Source: Taxillus chinensis (Eukaryota; Streptophyta; Magnoliopsida; Santalales; Loranthaceae). Taken from it: a stretch of DNA of 64,000 nucleotides. Positions 23,203 to 34,463 of this stretch are shown here, in pieces. The notes beneath the pieces are model-generated. The model made no database searches. It saw nothing but the letters and a program-made list of their open reading frames with translations, and was not told the DNA's origin. Every line of letters starts with the position of its first letter. Within the stretch, counting starts at the first letter, position 1. The translations under genes and the position numbers were made by a program. The stretch lies in contig CM042087.1 in the NCBI GenBank assembly GCA_023512835.1, positions 56,430,397-56,494,396 on the forward strand, written 5' to 3'.

Positions 23203-24844
23203 TGTCACGCCCCGGATTTCCAACCCGAGAAAACCGGTACGTGACTCCCCTTTTACCCACACGGAGGGCAAAGGGGTTAGGATACAAACCAAGAATATCA
23301 CATTTTAAACATTCACAACACATTCAAGACAGTAAAATTCATAAAAGCAATCCACAATCCAAGCCAGTCTTTATTACAACAAAATCCTCTTTTCAATCCA
23401 TCCCCACTGGGGTTACATCAATTCCAATAAAAATAACATAAATGGTAGACAGTAAAGTAAATAAGGTCTTCCACCTTGGTGTTCCCACCTAACGCCTGTA
23501 GGTTCCTGTAAAGAAAACAACATGGTAGGAGGGGTGAGCAACCACGCCTCGCAGGGATCATGTCTCCCCAACCCGTCCCATGCACCTAATATCTACATGC
23601 CTTGTGTACAAGTCTGTGTTGTGATACAATTATTCCACCAAATGTAATTACGGGCTATAACGGGAATACAATCATATACGGGCTGGTACATAAACACTCC
23701 CGGGCTTCCACCACCGGGTTTCCAAGAATGATCCGGGGCTTCCACACCACCGGGTTACAAGAAACATCCCCCGGGTTCCACAAAACGGTCCCGGGCTTCC
23801 ACAAAACACAAGACACATAGCCACACTTAGTCACACAGACATAACATCAAACACTTAGCATGCAAAGCCTCACGGGTATAAAACCAAACAGGTTGGTGTA
23901 CATAAATTTACAAGCTCATAAACCCGGCCGCACGGGCATTTTCTCAAACATGTAGCGGGCATGTCACACGGCATTTTTATCGAGCACTTTTCATGCATCA
24001 CCGAACACCACAAACACACCAAAATCGCCATTGAAAGCCAACATCCATATAGGAGATCACACCTATATGGATTACATATTTATATATAACAGATATAACC
24101 GTAATCGCCTGGAACCCTAGGACAGAGAAGGACTTAGGAAGAACAGAACCCCTACCTCAAGTAAGATCAACAACCCAAGATAATCCGATCCCACGCCGAA
24201 CGCCGTCCACCCACGAGACTCTGACCACCCACGCAAGACGCCCGGCAGCAACCAGGAGCTCTCCTTCCTTCTCTCTCTCTCTCTTTACGACGGCTGGTGG
24301 AGCAACAAACCCTAAAACTAAAACAGAGGAGCTTCTCCTCCTTATATAGACAACACAACATCAAAACGACGTAGTTTTGATTAAGTAAATCCCAGGATCA
24401 AAATGACGTAGTTTTGATCACACAAGTTAGCACCTTCCTGCACCCATATAGGCCAAAATACTCAGAATTTCAACATGGTCCTTTGGAGAAAGATCATTAG
24501 AATGTCAAAACCAAGGGAACCATGCAAAAATATGCGAGCCAATTTGCACGTGAATTCCCCAATTCACGTGCAACTCCAAATCACTCCAAATGCTCTCAAA
24601 CTTCACTCCTAGCCTCCTTGCATCATTTAGAAGACAACCACACTTGCACGTGAAATGGACCCAATTCACGTGCACCTCACATACACGTCCGTTTGGCCTG
24701 AAACTTCTGTGGTAGATAGAGGACATCATTCTAAGAATCTTTCCTTTTGCACGTGAATTCATTTGAGTCCATTCACTAAGTCAAAATCTAGAAAAACTCT
24801 ACTCAGAAAGCAAAACTGACTAACTCAAGGTACGGGTCCTTACA
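23203..24844 (-). mobile_element. Solo LTR with TSD TGTCC and G-box promoter array
   Basis: On the plus strand it runs from TGTCACGCCCCGG to GGGTCCTTACA. It is flanked by identical TGTCC at 23198-23202 and 24845-24849, so both ends are exact. On its own (minus) strand the TATA box TCTATATAAG is at 24342-24350. Upstream of it are two ACGT-core hairpins (24360-24381 and 24396-24419) and five CACGTG G-boxes (24547, 24565, 24647, 24667 and 24750). There is no second LTR or coding region. The GC content and low decay suggest a younger insertion than the Copia it hit. Confidence 0.88.
24544..24573. promoter_or_regulatory. Paired G-box palindrome
   Basis: TTGCACGTGAATT, then CCCC, then its exact reverse complement AATTCACGTGCAA. 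Each arm holds a CACGTG G-box, the binding core for plant bZIP and bHLH factors. A second, less perfect pair follows at 24644-24674 and a single site at 24749-24759. Confidence 0.85.
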
Positions 24845-24849
24845 TGTCC

Positions 24850-26989
24850 CCCACAAAGAGTGAGATAGCTAGGCCATGGCTAAGATTGCAAAGAACGATT
24901 TTGATATAGCCATAAAGCTCTCCATAGACTATATATATATATATATATAGTCATGTCCATAAATTTTTTTACCTTTTGCAAATAGTTTATGATTATCCAT
25001 GCTAGCATTCGGAGGGTTAAGAGAGTGGTGCAAAACATCTAAACATGATTGTAATAAAGGTGTTGTCTGAATATTTATGAAAAGTTTGTGTACAACATGG
25101 TACATAACTATCTTCCCATATGATCATACACTCAACAAACCACATATATAACATCATAAATAAAACACAACCATCATTAATATCATAATCTCATCATGGT
25201 AAAACTCTCATTTACATAGTCATAATTTTGTTTAACAAAACCAAACTCTGTCGCAAATGTTATATCATTATTGGTAGTAGATTCTTTATAAAAGTATGTT
25301 TTCTTTTATTTAGAAAAAAAGTTAAAAAGTCATAAAATTATTCCCACAATAAAAGTCCTATAATTAACTTGTTGGGTTTAAGGAAAAGTGGCTATAGAAG
25401 CCATTGCAAGTAAACAGGCAAGGTGATAGCTGAGCAAACAAGCAAATAGAGAAGAAGAAAAAAACTGGGGCCAATTGAAATAAAAACAAACATATTTCGA
25501 AAATCTCAGAAAGAAAATTATTCATATATTTCGTCATCTAGAAGAGTGTGAGAACAGAAAATTTCATAAGAAACGCGGGATTTATATCTAGATCTAGATA
25601 AAAATCAAACGAGAGTGCATGAGACTCTGTCGTGGATGTTATATCATTATTAGTAGTAGATTCTTTATAAAAGTATGTTTCTTTTATTTAAAAAAAATTA
25701 AAAAGTCATAAAATTATTCCTACAATAAAGGCCATAGGTTCAAGGAAAAGTGGCTATAGAAGCCATTGCAAGCAAACAGGCAAAGTGACAACTAAGCAAA
25801 CAAGCAAACAAAGAAGAAAAAAACTAGGGCCAGTTGATATAAAAATAAAAATATTTTAAAAATCTCAAAAAGAAAATTATTCATGTATTTTGTCAGAGTG
25901 TGAGAACATAAAATAAGCGCGAGATTTGTATCTAGATCTAAATAAAAAGATCTAAATAAAAATCAAACTGGAGAGCGTGAGACTCAAATCTAGATCACCA
26001 AGAACATTTTGAAGAATCTACATATGCAGTGCCAAATTAGAACTAAGAACATAAGATCCGTGGCTCTTTCACGATCAACTTCTTCTCTCCATTCACGATC
26101 GATTTGATGGCCCATTTATGTTGGGGAAAAAAGAATTTAATTGAGGATTTTTGAGGATGTTGAGGCGATTATGAAAAATGACCAAGGCGAGGGCGTAAAG
26201 AGTAATGAGAAGTAAGAAGCGAGAGTAATAAGAAGTGACAGGGCACGACAGAGCGCAACACATTAAACTGTATATAGCGTCGAAGGTAGGCGGGGCAATG
26301 AAGGCTTGAAGCAATAGCGGGAGTGGAATAGAGTAAATGTGATAAATGGTCGTTGCATTCCGTGTGTCAAGATTTCAAAACTACCACCTCATTTTTTAAT
26401 ACAAGTCTAAAACAAATGAAAACAATATTCAGTTTAAACAGATTTATTTTTGAAATAGAAATAAAAAACAGATACCAATCACGAACGTTGATTTTAAGGC
26501 CTACCATTTTTCATACTCAAAAACAAAAAATTCCAAAACAATTGTCAAATATATTTTAGTTTAATTTGATGATATTATTTTTAAAAATATAATTATTTTT
26601 AAAAATATAAATTTAAAAATATTTATAAATAGTATAAATTCAGATTACAATTTTGTTCGTACCATTTTTTTTAAATCCGCCCTCCAATTCCTTCCCTGCA
26701 AAAAGTGACCTCCTGGCTCTCCTGCACGTCACGGGTGCGCCGACTTTTTTTAATATGTGTGTTTGTATAAAAAAAAAATCATGTTTTAAGACAAGTGGAA
26801 GAAGAAAGGATGAAACTGGGACCCGTGGAGGAGGCGAGCGGCTTCGTCGGGCAGGGAGGAGAAGACGCATTTTCACCCGGCGGCATCACGTTATGTGTGA
26901 AAGGGAAGTTTTGCGTGAGGGGCGCCGGGCTTATATTTAGACTTTTTCTTATTAAAAATAATAAAAATCCTGATGTTTGGTGTGTGGCG
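24850..26989. other. AT-rich intergenic DNA with a tandem duplication
   Basis: Apart from a possible remainder of the Copia LTR and the 379-bp duplication, no gene is supported. A GC-rich stretch at 26660-26930 gives overlapping ORFs on both strands, none with a recognisable domain. Confidence 0.4.
25245..25990. repeat. Tandem duplication, unit about 379 bp
   Basis: ACTCTGTCGCAAATGTTATA at 25245 recurs as ACTCTGTCGTGGATGTTATA at 25624. The following sequence is parallel through GCTATAGAAGCCATTGCAAG and TATCTAGATCTA, with small indels. No coding function is seen. Confidence 0.85.
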
Positions 26990-27480
26990 TCCCGCGTCTC
27001 GAGGTCTGTGTAGCTTGCTTTGGATAATCAGCGTTCACAATGATAGACCCACCGTTGACGCCCAAGCCTGCATCATCCTCATCGGTTTCAAAAGAATTCG
27101 CCCTTGAATTTGAACCATCATAAGTAGATGAATCACCGAGATAATTATGGAGTCGGGTGACGAACATGGAAGGCGCACGGACATAATTAATGTGTGCGGA
27201 TATGGGATGGTAACTTCAGTTGGTAATAAGCATTGCAGTTGATACGTGCAAGAACCTCACGGCCGGGGACCAATCTTACATGATTAATTTGCAGCTTTCC
27301 ATAATGTCTAACACGGCGATGTTCAGGTGGTAAGATGGCCCATTCATAATAATCACCAGACTCAAATATCATCTCACGGCGTTGTTTACAGGTAGCGACA
27401 CTTGATTCCAATTTTCACGAACAGTTTCATCAATATTATGCAGGCCATCGAGAGACGATCGATCACCTCTACACAAATAA
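26990..27480 (-). pseudogene. Unrecognised coding remnant, frameshifted
   Basis: Three minus-strand open segments run consecutively in different frames: about 27480-27373 (containing DGLHNIDETVRENWNQ), 27411-27187 (containing YYEWAILPPEHRRVRHYG and LVPGREVLARINCNAYYQL) and 27185-27000 (containing MFVTRLHNYLG and ETDEDDAGLGVNGG). The second and third are offset by one base near 27180 and join plausibly, which suggests a single decayed gene. Composition looks protein-like rather than random. I do not recognise the family; a captured host gene, a transposon gene or an integrated viral relic are all open. Confidence 0.4.
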
Positions 27481-27779
27481 TCTCACCCCCGATATGTGAA
27501 TGTGACAATGCAATCACCACACTATAATAACAAATATATATTTGTTGTGGAATAAAATAGAGAAAAATACAAGGGCGCAAGAAAATCCAAAACATCAGAA
27601 ACTTAACCATATCAACAAATCTCCCTGCTCTTCTAATTGTTTCTCTCTTCTCTTTCAATATCACTTCAAGGAAAATGTCTTACACCAACGGAAGTAGTTT
27701 ATACTAATGGATAAAAATCCGTATTTAAAAATTGGATCTATAAAATGGAAGTTTAAACCGTTCCTATACGTATAAATTA

Positions 27780-28320
27780 AACCGTCACAGGAAGCAGGTG
27801 ATCAACGCCTACTATCTGTTCGTGGTGCAGGAGTACGAGTCCATGTGGTTCAAACAAGAAAGCCCCTGAAAATATATATTCACCGTGGACCGGGAGAACC
27901 TCTGGTACGTAGGGTGGGGGGTACGCAGAGCGTGGACGTACGGGCGTGAACCTGAACCATCCGGAAACCTTCAACGCGTTGGCGATGGAGCCCAGGTTGA
28001 AGAGAGCGATCGTGGAGGGTCTGGGGAGGTTCGTAAGGAGGAAGGAGGTGTACGGGAGGGTGGGCAAGGTGTGGAAGCGTGGGTACCTGCTGTATACGGT
28101 CCTCCGGGTACGTGGAAGTCCAGCCTGATTGCTGGGCAACTCTGATCGATCTGCGGCAACTGCTTATCGCCACAGCCAATCAGTCCACTCTGGTGGTGGA
28201 AGTGACCGTACCACTGAGTTGCAGGATCGATTGGCCAACGGGGCGAGCGGTTCGTTCTATGATTGTCCCCCTCATTCCCAACACAAGGGGTCGGTCTGGT
28301 CCCTCTCTCCTCGCCAAAAT
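27780..28320 (+). pseudogene. BCS1-like AAA-ATPase fragment (HSR4/AATP1 type), broken
   Basis: It matches the plant mitochondrial or ER BCS1-like AAA-ATPase family. Pieces of the AAA-associated N-terminal region come first (HRKQVINAYY, then a VDRENLWYV segment). Next, in changing frames, are HPETFNALAMEPRLKRAIVE and RFVRRKEVYGRVGKVWKRGY, then a Walker A GPPGTWKSSLIA in which the second invariant glycine is Trp. About 20 codons are missing before DLRQLLIATANQS, followed by TTELQDRLANG. There is an in-frame stop after KQESP and at least three frameshifts. The end is uncertain beyond 28250. It sits just upstream of MIOX copy 2, with no intact parent in the window. Confidence 0.85.
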
Positions 28321-28344
28321 CTTTGTTTTTTTGTTTTTTGTTTG

Positions 28345-28784
28345 TTTTTTTTTTTTTTTTTTTTTTTTTTTTGGTTTATTATGTATGCGAGCAACAGAAA
28401 CAACTAACGTTAGGACCGACCACGCCACGCCACCCTACCACCATCAAACGGCGAACGCGCCATGACCCTCGAATTCAATTCAAAGTCCTGCAATATTGTG
28501 GCATCCACGCCGAGCTGACTCAGCGATTTTAATGGCGAATATTTCGCGTTAGGCATCCGTGGCAGTATTCCACACGCGCCCCAGGGAGGGGGAGTAAGAA
28601 TGGGTTCGCTTCTGGGTGATTCATCCCTCGTCACCATCCTTATCCTCAAACTCCCAAGTTTTTCGGAATTCGTAAGGTAATAATTTCAGTACATGTGGAA
28701 TGGTATATAAACCCAAATTGTCACCACTCTCGACCCAACAACCATCCACCTACACCCACAATATTCACGTTTGTCAGGGCTAAG
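28345..28784 (+). promoter_or_regulatory. MIOX copy 2 promoter and 5' UTR
   Basis: A poly-T tract of about 28 bp is followed by the conserved CTGACTCAGCGATTTTA block near 28514-28531, a CACACGCGCCCC block, and a TATA box TATATAAA at 28704-28711, about 75 bp before the ATG. The same elements occur in the same order before MIOX copy 1. Confidence 0.7.
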
Positions 28785-30648
28785 ATGACAATCCTCATTG
28801 CACATCCTGAACCCCGTACGTATCTACCGATTCTTTATCATGGTTTTCTTTTTCTCTTCTTATTATTGTTGTAATTCTTGTTAATTGATAGATCCTTAGT
28901 GTCCTGAAAATGGGTTGTTATTATTATTATTAGAATCGCTGGTGGATGAACGAAAGAAGAACAATCCATCTGACGAGGGTTTGAATGAATTAGTATTGGA
29001 TACACTGGACAGTGGATTTCTTGCACCAAATACCAACGCCTTCGGTCACTCATTCAGGTTTTTTATTATTTTATTTTAATTTTTCAATCATTGTATTTGT
29101 AGGCCATTTGAAATTTGGTACAAAATTATTATAATTTTTTAAAAAAAAAAGTAGGCTAATTGTAATTAATCAAATGATTTCTCACAGGGATTATGAGAAT
29201 GAGGATGGCGAGAGGCAGAAGGGAGTAGAGGAGTTCTATCGGTTGCAACACATCAACCAATCCTATGACTTTGTAAGCAGAAATTCGCAAAGTTTTTTCT
29301 TTGTTTCGGTTCCTCTCAGATTTATAATAAATCTAACGTGTAATTTACGTTTTTCTTGGATTCATCATCCATCAATATGGGCTACTGGGTAAATAAAAAA
29401 TAATTAATTTGAACAATGTAGGTGAAGAGGATGAGGGAAGAATATGGCAAACTTGATAAGGTGGAGATGAGCATCTGGGAATGTTGCGAGCTTCTTAATG
29501 AGGTTGTAGATGACAGCGACCCAGACTTGGATGAGCCCCAAATTGAGCACTTGCTTCAAACGGCCGAGGCCATTAGAAAAGACTACCCCAATGAAGATTG
29601 GCTTCACTTGACTGCCCTCATCCATGGTACGTTTCATTAAAGAAAATAAGGAAAAAAACATAACAATAGTTTTTATTAATTTATGGACATATGTGGTTCA
29701 GATCTTGGAAAGGTTCTGCTTCTTCCTAGTTTTGGAGCGCTGCAACAGTGGGCTGTTGTTGGCGACACTTTCCCTCTGGGGTGTGCTTTTGATGAATCAA
29801 TTGTTCATCACAAGGTGATTCTTTGATGCTAATTTAAATAACAGTGCTTTTGTTTTAGACTTCTTGTTAACTTCTAATCCATTTTTCAATATTTCAGTAT
29901 TTTAAGGAGAATCCGGATAGCAATAATCCAGATTACCAGACCAAGAATGGGATTTACACGGAGGGATGTGGACTGAACAATGTGATGATATCATGGGGTC
30001 ATGATGACTACATGTACCTGGTATGTTCTTTATTTTCATGCAATCAAAACATAAATTGTCCCCCAATAATGTCTACGTAACTAATTTGTAGTTACACTTT
30101 CTATATAGGTGGCCAAGGAAAATAAGACAACTCTACCTTCAGCTGGTCTATTTATAATCCGATATCACTCCTTCTATCGTAAGCATTACAAATTATCTAA
30201 ACTTTTATTTTTTACTTTCAATTGATTAACAGTTGCTAACTTATTTTGTGTCGATGTTTTATATTGTAGCTTTACATAGGGGCGGAGCATATAAGCACCT
30301 GATGGACAAAGAGGATGTTGAGAACTTCAAGTGGCTTCAAATATTCAAGTGAGCTTCTATTTTTCATACTCATCAAAAGTTTCAAGAAGTCATTTCAAAG
30401 CAATAAATGTAATAAGTCAATTTTTAACTGGTTTTTTTTTTTTTTTGAAGCAGTAAATATGACCTGTACAGCAAGAGCAAAGTTAGAGTTGACGTTGAAA
30501 AAGTTAAGCCGTATTATTTATCACTGATTAAAAAGGTAAGAACATATGCCTTAATTTAAACGCCTAAAAGTATATATTAACTCAATGCAGGTACTCATTT
30601 TTATTTTTAAACTTAATGCAGTACTTTCCTTCAAAGCTCAGATGGTAG
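28785..30648 (+). CDS. MIOX: myo-Inositol oxygenase, copy 2 (10 exons)
   Basis: This is the second inositol oxygenase, with the same reaction and probable cytosolic location as copy 1. Exons: 28785-28815, 28934-29057, 29188-29272, 29422-29626, 29702-29814, 29898-30020, 30109-30178, 30270-30348, 30454-30535, 30622-30648. They make 939 nt, or 312 residues. Exon sizes equal copy 1 except exon 2, which is three bases longer. The putative iron ligands are His123, His148-Asp149, His221, His247 and Asp280. Introns are generally shorter than in copy 1. The N-terminal region in exon 2 is the most diverged part, while the catalytic core is nearly identical. It lies directly downstream of an AAA-ATPase pseudogene. 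Nothing suggests loss of function. Confidence 0.95.
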
Positions 30649-32218
30649 GAGGTGAGATCTGCACATATGGAGAAGAAAGATGAATAAAAGTGTGGGATTT
30701 TGTTTGTTTCGGTTTTTGTTTGGTTTTTCTGCGTGTTTCAGCAATGGGAGCGTCCTCTATCCGTGTGTTTTACTGGACCTCCTTACATATTAAAGAAATT
30801 TACTTTTCCATTTTATGAGGACATACTACATTGCGTGGTAGAAAACGGCACTCCTGTGCATCCAAACAGAAAGTGCCACGTGAGTTATGCGTCCTCAATC
30901 CCTGTGTTTTATTTCAGAAGTGCTACCCTCATTGGGCGTGGGGTTCATCGTGATGCAGTGAGCAGCGTATATGTTAATTGTCTATATATACACGCACGTA
31001 AATAGTATCTTTCATGTGGACTTTGAATTGGGCTGCAACGAGAACTGTTTGGCGCATTACCCTTCAAGTTGAAGGTCATGAAACTTGCTGTAGGACAAAA
31101 TTAGCAGATGCTTGAGATAGAATAATATTTAGCCATGTGTTGGGAAACTTCAAAACTACAGCGTTTCTGTTGCAAAATAAACGAAAATGGAAGCATGTCT
31201 CCCATTGGCAGAATAAATTGGGAATCCGGTGTACCCCGCCATTACTCTATGAATGATACTGCCATGAGCAAGAATTGTGCAATGTCAGATGCGTTCAGTC
31301 AAACAGATGAGACTCACTCTTAGATCAACTCATGCAAAGATGAGAATCTATTAATACAAACATAGTAATAGCTAGCCAACCAATATATTTGAGATTTATG
31401 GCCATTTCTTTTGACTTGAGAAATTATCGGAGTAAGAAACATGGATATACTTCAAAAAGTGATCCACAGCCCACATCTTGAAGAAGCCCATTTCCTTGAG
31501 CATCTTGCAGGGTCCTTAAATTGATCTCCAGCTTACACCGGCCACGAGCCCATTTCCTTAATTTGACACCTTTTTTATATACTCAAAACGTCCACCTCTC
31601 GTCTTTCAAGACGGAAATCCTTCAAAATAATAGAATAATAGAATAATGCGACATTCTATATGGACCTGCAAAAGTTGTCAACATTGGGGTAAACCCTTCA
31701 TTACACCCAATTGTAATTACCTGCAAGTAATTGAAAATAATAGATTTGTTTAACTAGCAGTCCAATACTCCAATATCCTCATCAATGTAACTAAAAAAAC
31801 AATATACAACGGCCTAAATAAGGACGTGAAGACATCGTAAAGGGTGACTAGTTTGAGTAGGTTTGTAAAATAAGGGGCTTATATGTTATTTAGACTTTGA
31901 AAAATAAAGTGCCTACTACCTTTTTTAAGTAAAAAAAGGGACAGACAGTAAAGTATATAATTTATAAATGGGTGAAATGACTAATAAAGGTATAGATTAT
32001 AAATTTTATAATAATTTTAAAGGTATAATTACATTGAATTAAAAAGTAACTTACTCTGTTTTATAAGTAATTTTAAATTTTAAAAAATATATATATACAC
32101 ACACAAGCTTACTTTTGTGTAGGTATCTCACACACCTGATATGCCAGCAATCCATTGGCTTAGAGCAAATAAATTGTTATAACATCATACATGTGTGAAA
32201 AGCTTGCACAAAAATAAA
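30649..32218. other. MIOX copy 2 3' flank, intergenic
   Basis: This is the 3' UTR followed by mixed-composition DNA. ORFs at 30700-31005 and 31135-31323 have no recognisable domain. From about 31630 on it is AT-rich with nothing recognised. Confidence 0.4.
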
Positions 32219-32675
32219 TAAGGGTGTTAAACAAATGGGTTGAGTCAGGCCCAGCCTTTGCAGGTCCAAGCTTAAATGTGCCCAACTCATTAAAGCCCAT
32301 TTTTAAACGAGTCAAAGTTACCAGGTCTTGCCTGTCCCGCTTGTATATCCATGTTTGTTGCTTTGATAAAACAACTATGAATGTGCTCAAATTTACATAA
32401 TAATTTTTTACTTTAAATATCTCATTCTTTTCAAAAATTGCTTGATTTTAGCTTATACATTTTAAACGCAACATTCACACAACTATGAAGATAATCAAGC
32501 TTACAAAATATGAGTACATTATACTAATGTTTAATAAAACAAACAAAAAAACTTAGTCTGCAGATCACAGGCCAAAGCCTTTTTTGGCTTACATATAAAC
32601 GGATTACATTTTATAGGCTCGACCCGTGAAAATAAGAGGCTAGCCCATGAGCCAGAAGCTCTTTTAACACCCTTA
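32219..32675. mobile_element. Candidate non-autonomous DNA element (MITE)
   Basis: Inverted termini share TAAGGGTGTTAAA (left at 32219; right end as its complement at 32662-32674). Inner flanks carry GGCCC/GACCCG-like subterminal motifs (32240-32340 and 32610-32650) reminiscent of hAT ends. At about 455 bp with no ORF it fits a miniature hAT. No clear 8-bp target duplication is visible, so the call is tentative. Confidence 0.5.
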
Positions 32676-32734
32676 AAAGCAAGTTTGTACGTAATGTATT
32701 TCCTTAAAAAATAAGTATAAATTGTTATACTTGG

Positions 32735-33060
32735 GGATGAACAATAATGACAAATCAAGTATAAATAGATCGCAAAAGAAAACAAAATAGAGAAAAAAAG
32801 CACCAAAAATTATGTGAAAACTCCAAATCAAAATAAAACCGCAAGCAAAGTAAAAAAAACTTCACTATAATCGTAAGAAGTACAAAGATGGAATATATGA
32901 CAATCTCTCTAATTCTCTTAACCTTAATGACGGCTCCCAAAGCATGTGATTATAGTATATTATATAATTCTGCAAAAGAAAACAAATAAATAAAATTCAA
33001 AAAGACATAAAAGTGTCATATAGGAATTTTAGGCACCGTAGGCCATAAACCATAAGTAAA
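32735..33060 (-). mobile_element. Copia-like LTR remnant
   Basis: The AT-rich block with AAATCAAGTATAAATAGATCGCAAAAG-like layout (shown in part), a GTGAAAACTCC segment and GTAAGAAGTACAAAG parallels the Copia LTR-like blocks at 22830-22990 and 8800-8950. No termini or coding region accompany it, so it is a low-confidence solo remnant. Confidence 0.35.
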
Positions 33061-33844
33061 TTACCAAAGACTTAAAAAATTCATTACCTTATGTCATTAC
33101 GTAGCTTATAAATCCAACTAAATAGACTCTACATTCAAAGGAATCATCAATATAAATTAAGGGATCTTCTTTTTAATTGAAGTTAGCAACAATAAACAAT
33201 TATGAATTTGATTAGAAATATTAGGATATTAATTATTGTCAATTGTCTTGGGAATCCCAACAACTTTGCACACCTTCTCAAGAAGCCTTCTAATATCTTA
33301 AAATCAAACTAGATTACTTTAATACTTTTTTTGGACAATCATTTCTATGCTCCCAATATATAATAATACATTGTAAACGAAAACAATAACACCTTAAATA
33401 TGATCAATGCTCCTTTTAAGTATTCTAAATTTAATTTTGTAAACTAAATCTTGGATTCTAAAGTTGTATACTAAAACATATTTAAGACTAAACCATCCAC
33501 CCCATGTAATCCACATAAATATGATGGGTTTTTCGAGAAGATTGAACATGAAGTCCTATAACTCCCAAGATTAGTTTGGTCAAAGATTATGTTGTCAAAC
33601 CAATGATTTGATAATTACTAATACACTAAATAATTATATATATAAAACTTTTAACAGTGTTGCTTGAGTTTCTGGATAAAAGTTTTTCACAACTTAAAGC
33701 ATATTTAAAGAGCCAAAATACTGAAAAATACTAATTGTGATTTTAAAATGATAATCAGGAAAACTTTAATTTAAAAACACTCAAAAAGCATATTATTCAA
33801 TAGTGAAGCAATTCAGAATGATGTTATGTAAGTCGAAGTCCAAA
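33061..33844. other. AT-rich intergenic DNA
   Basis: No gene, repeat termini or regulatory structure was recognised. Confidence 0.4.
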
Positions 33845-34449
33845 TATCACACCCCTAACTCCACGAGACCTAAAATCGGAAACATAACTATCTCATGCCT
33901 ACACCCCAAGGCAAGAGGTTGATGACTAACACTTATGTGGACACACAATGAGTGTTGTTCTAAATGTACCTGTACAATTATACAATAAGAATATTTCTGT
34001 ATATTTCTAATAACATGCAATGAAATAAAACAATAAGCATCACATAGCATTTTTAACCACACAATATGTCATGTTCCGAACCAAACTCGTGCAAAGGAAA
34101 GGAGAAATATGTAAAATCAGTATAACACTCACAAACCCATGCCCAGGAAGAAAATAATCATACATAGTAGACAATCCAACAGAGTGAATATAGGAAATCC
34201 TCTACATCAAAGGTTCGATTTGTGCAGTCAACAATCTGGTAGCTACCTCCAGTCAAGACCTGAAAGGAAAATATCAATAGAGTAGGGCGAACATAATTAC
34301 CTAGTAAGTGACCTACAACTCTACCCCTCCCTATTAACAATAGCCTATGACTACACGCTTTGTATATGCCTACAATAGTAGTGTTCAATGCGATAAATAT
34401 GCAAACACAATAGTTCACAAATGATAACAAAGCGATTATACATGTATAT
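33845..34449 (-). mobile_element. Outer LTR (family E) of the second nest, left part
   Basis: It starts TATCACACCCCTAACTCC, a TGTCACACCCC-like end, and continues with an ACCCCAAGGCAAGAGGTTGATGAC-style block (20-base core CCCAAGGCAAGAGGTTGATG) parallel to other LTRs here. It is cut at 34449 by the family B LTR, whose TATAT duplication puts the continuation at 40787. The continuation (repeated CATATGTGGGA/CATATATGGGA motifs at 40885-40990) has no identifiable end. Confidence 0.55.
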
Positions 34450-34463
34450 TGTCACACCCCTAA

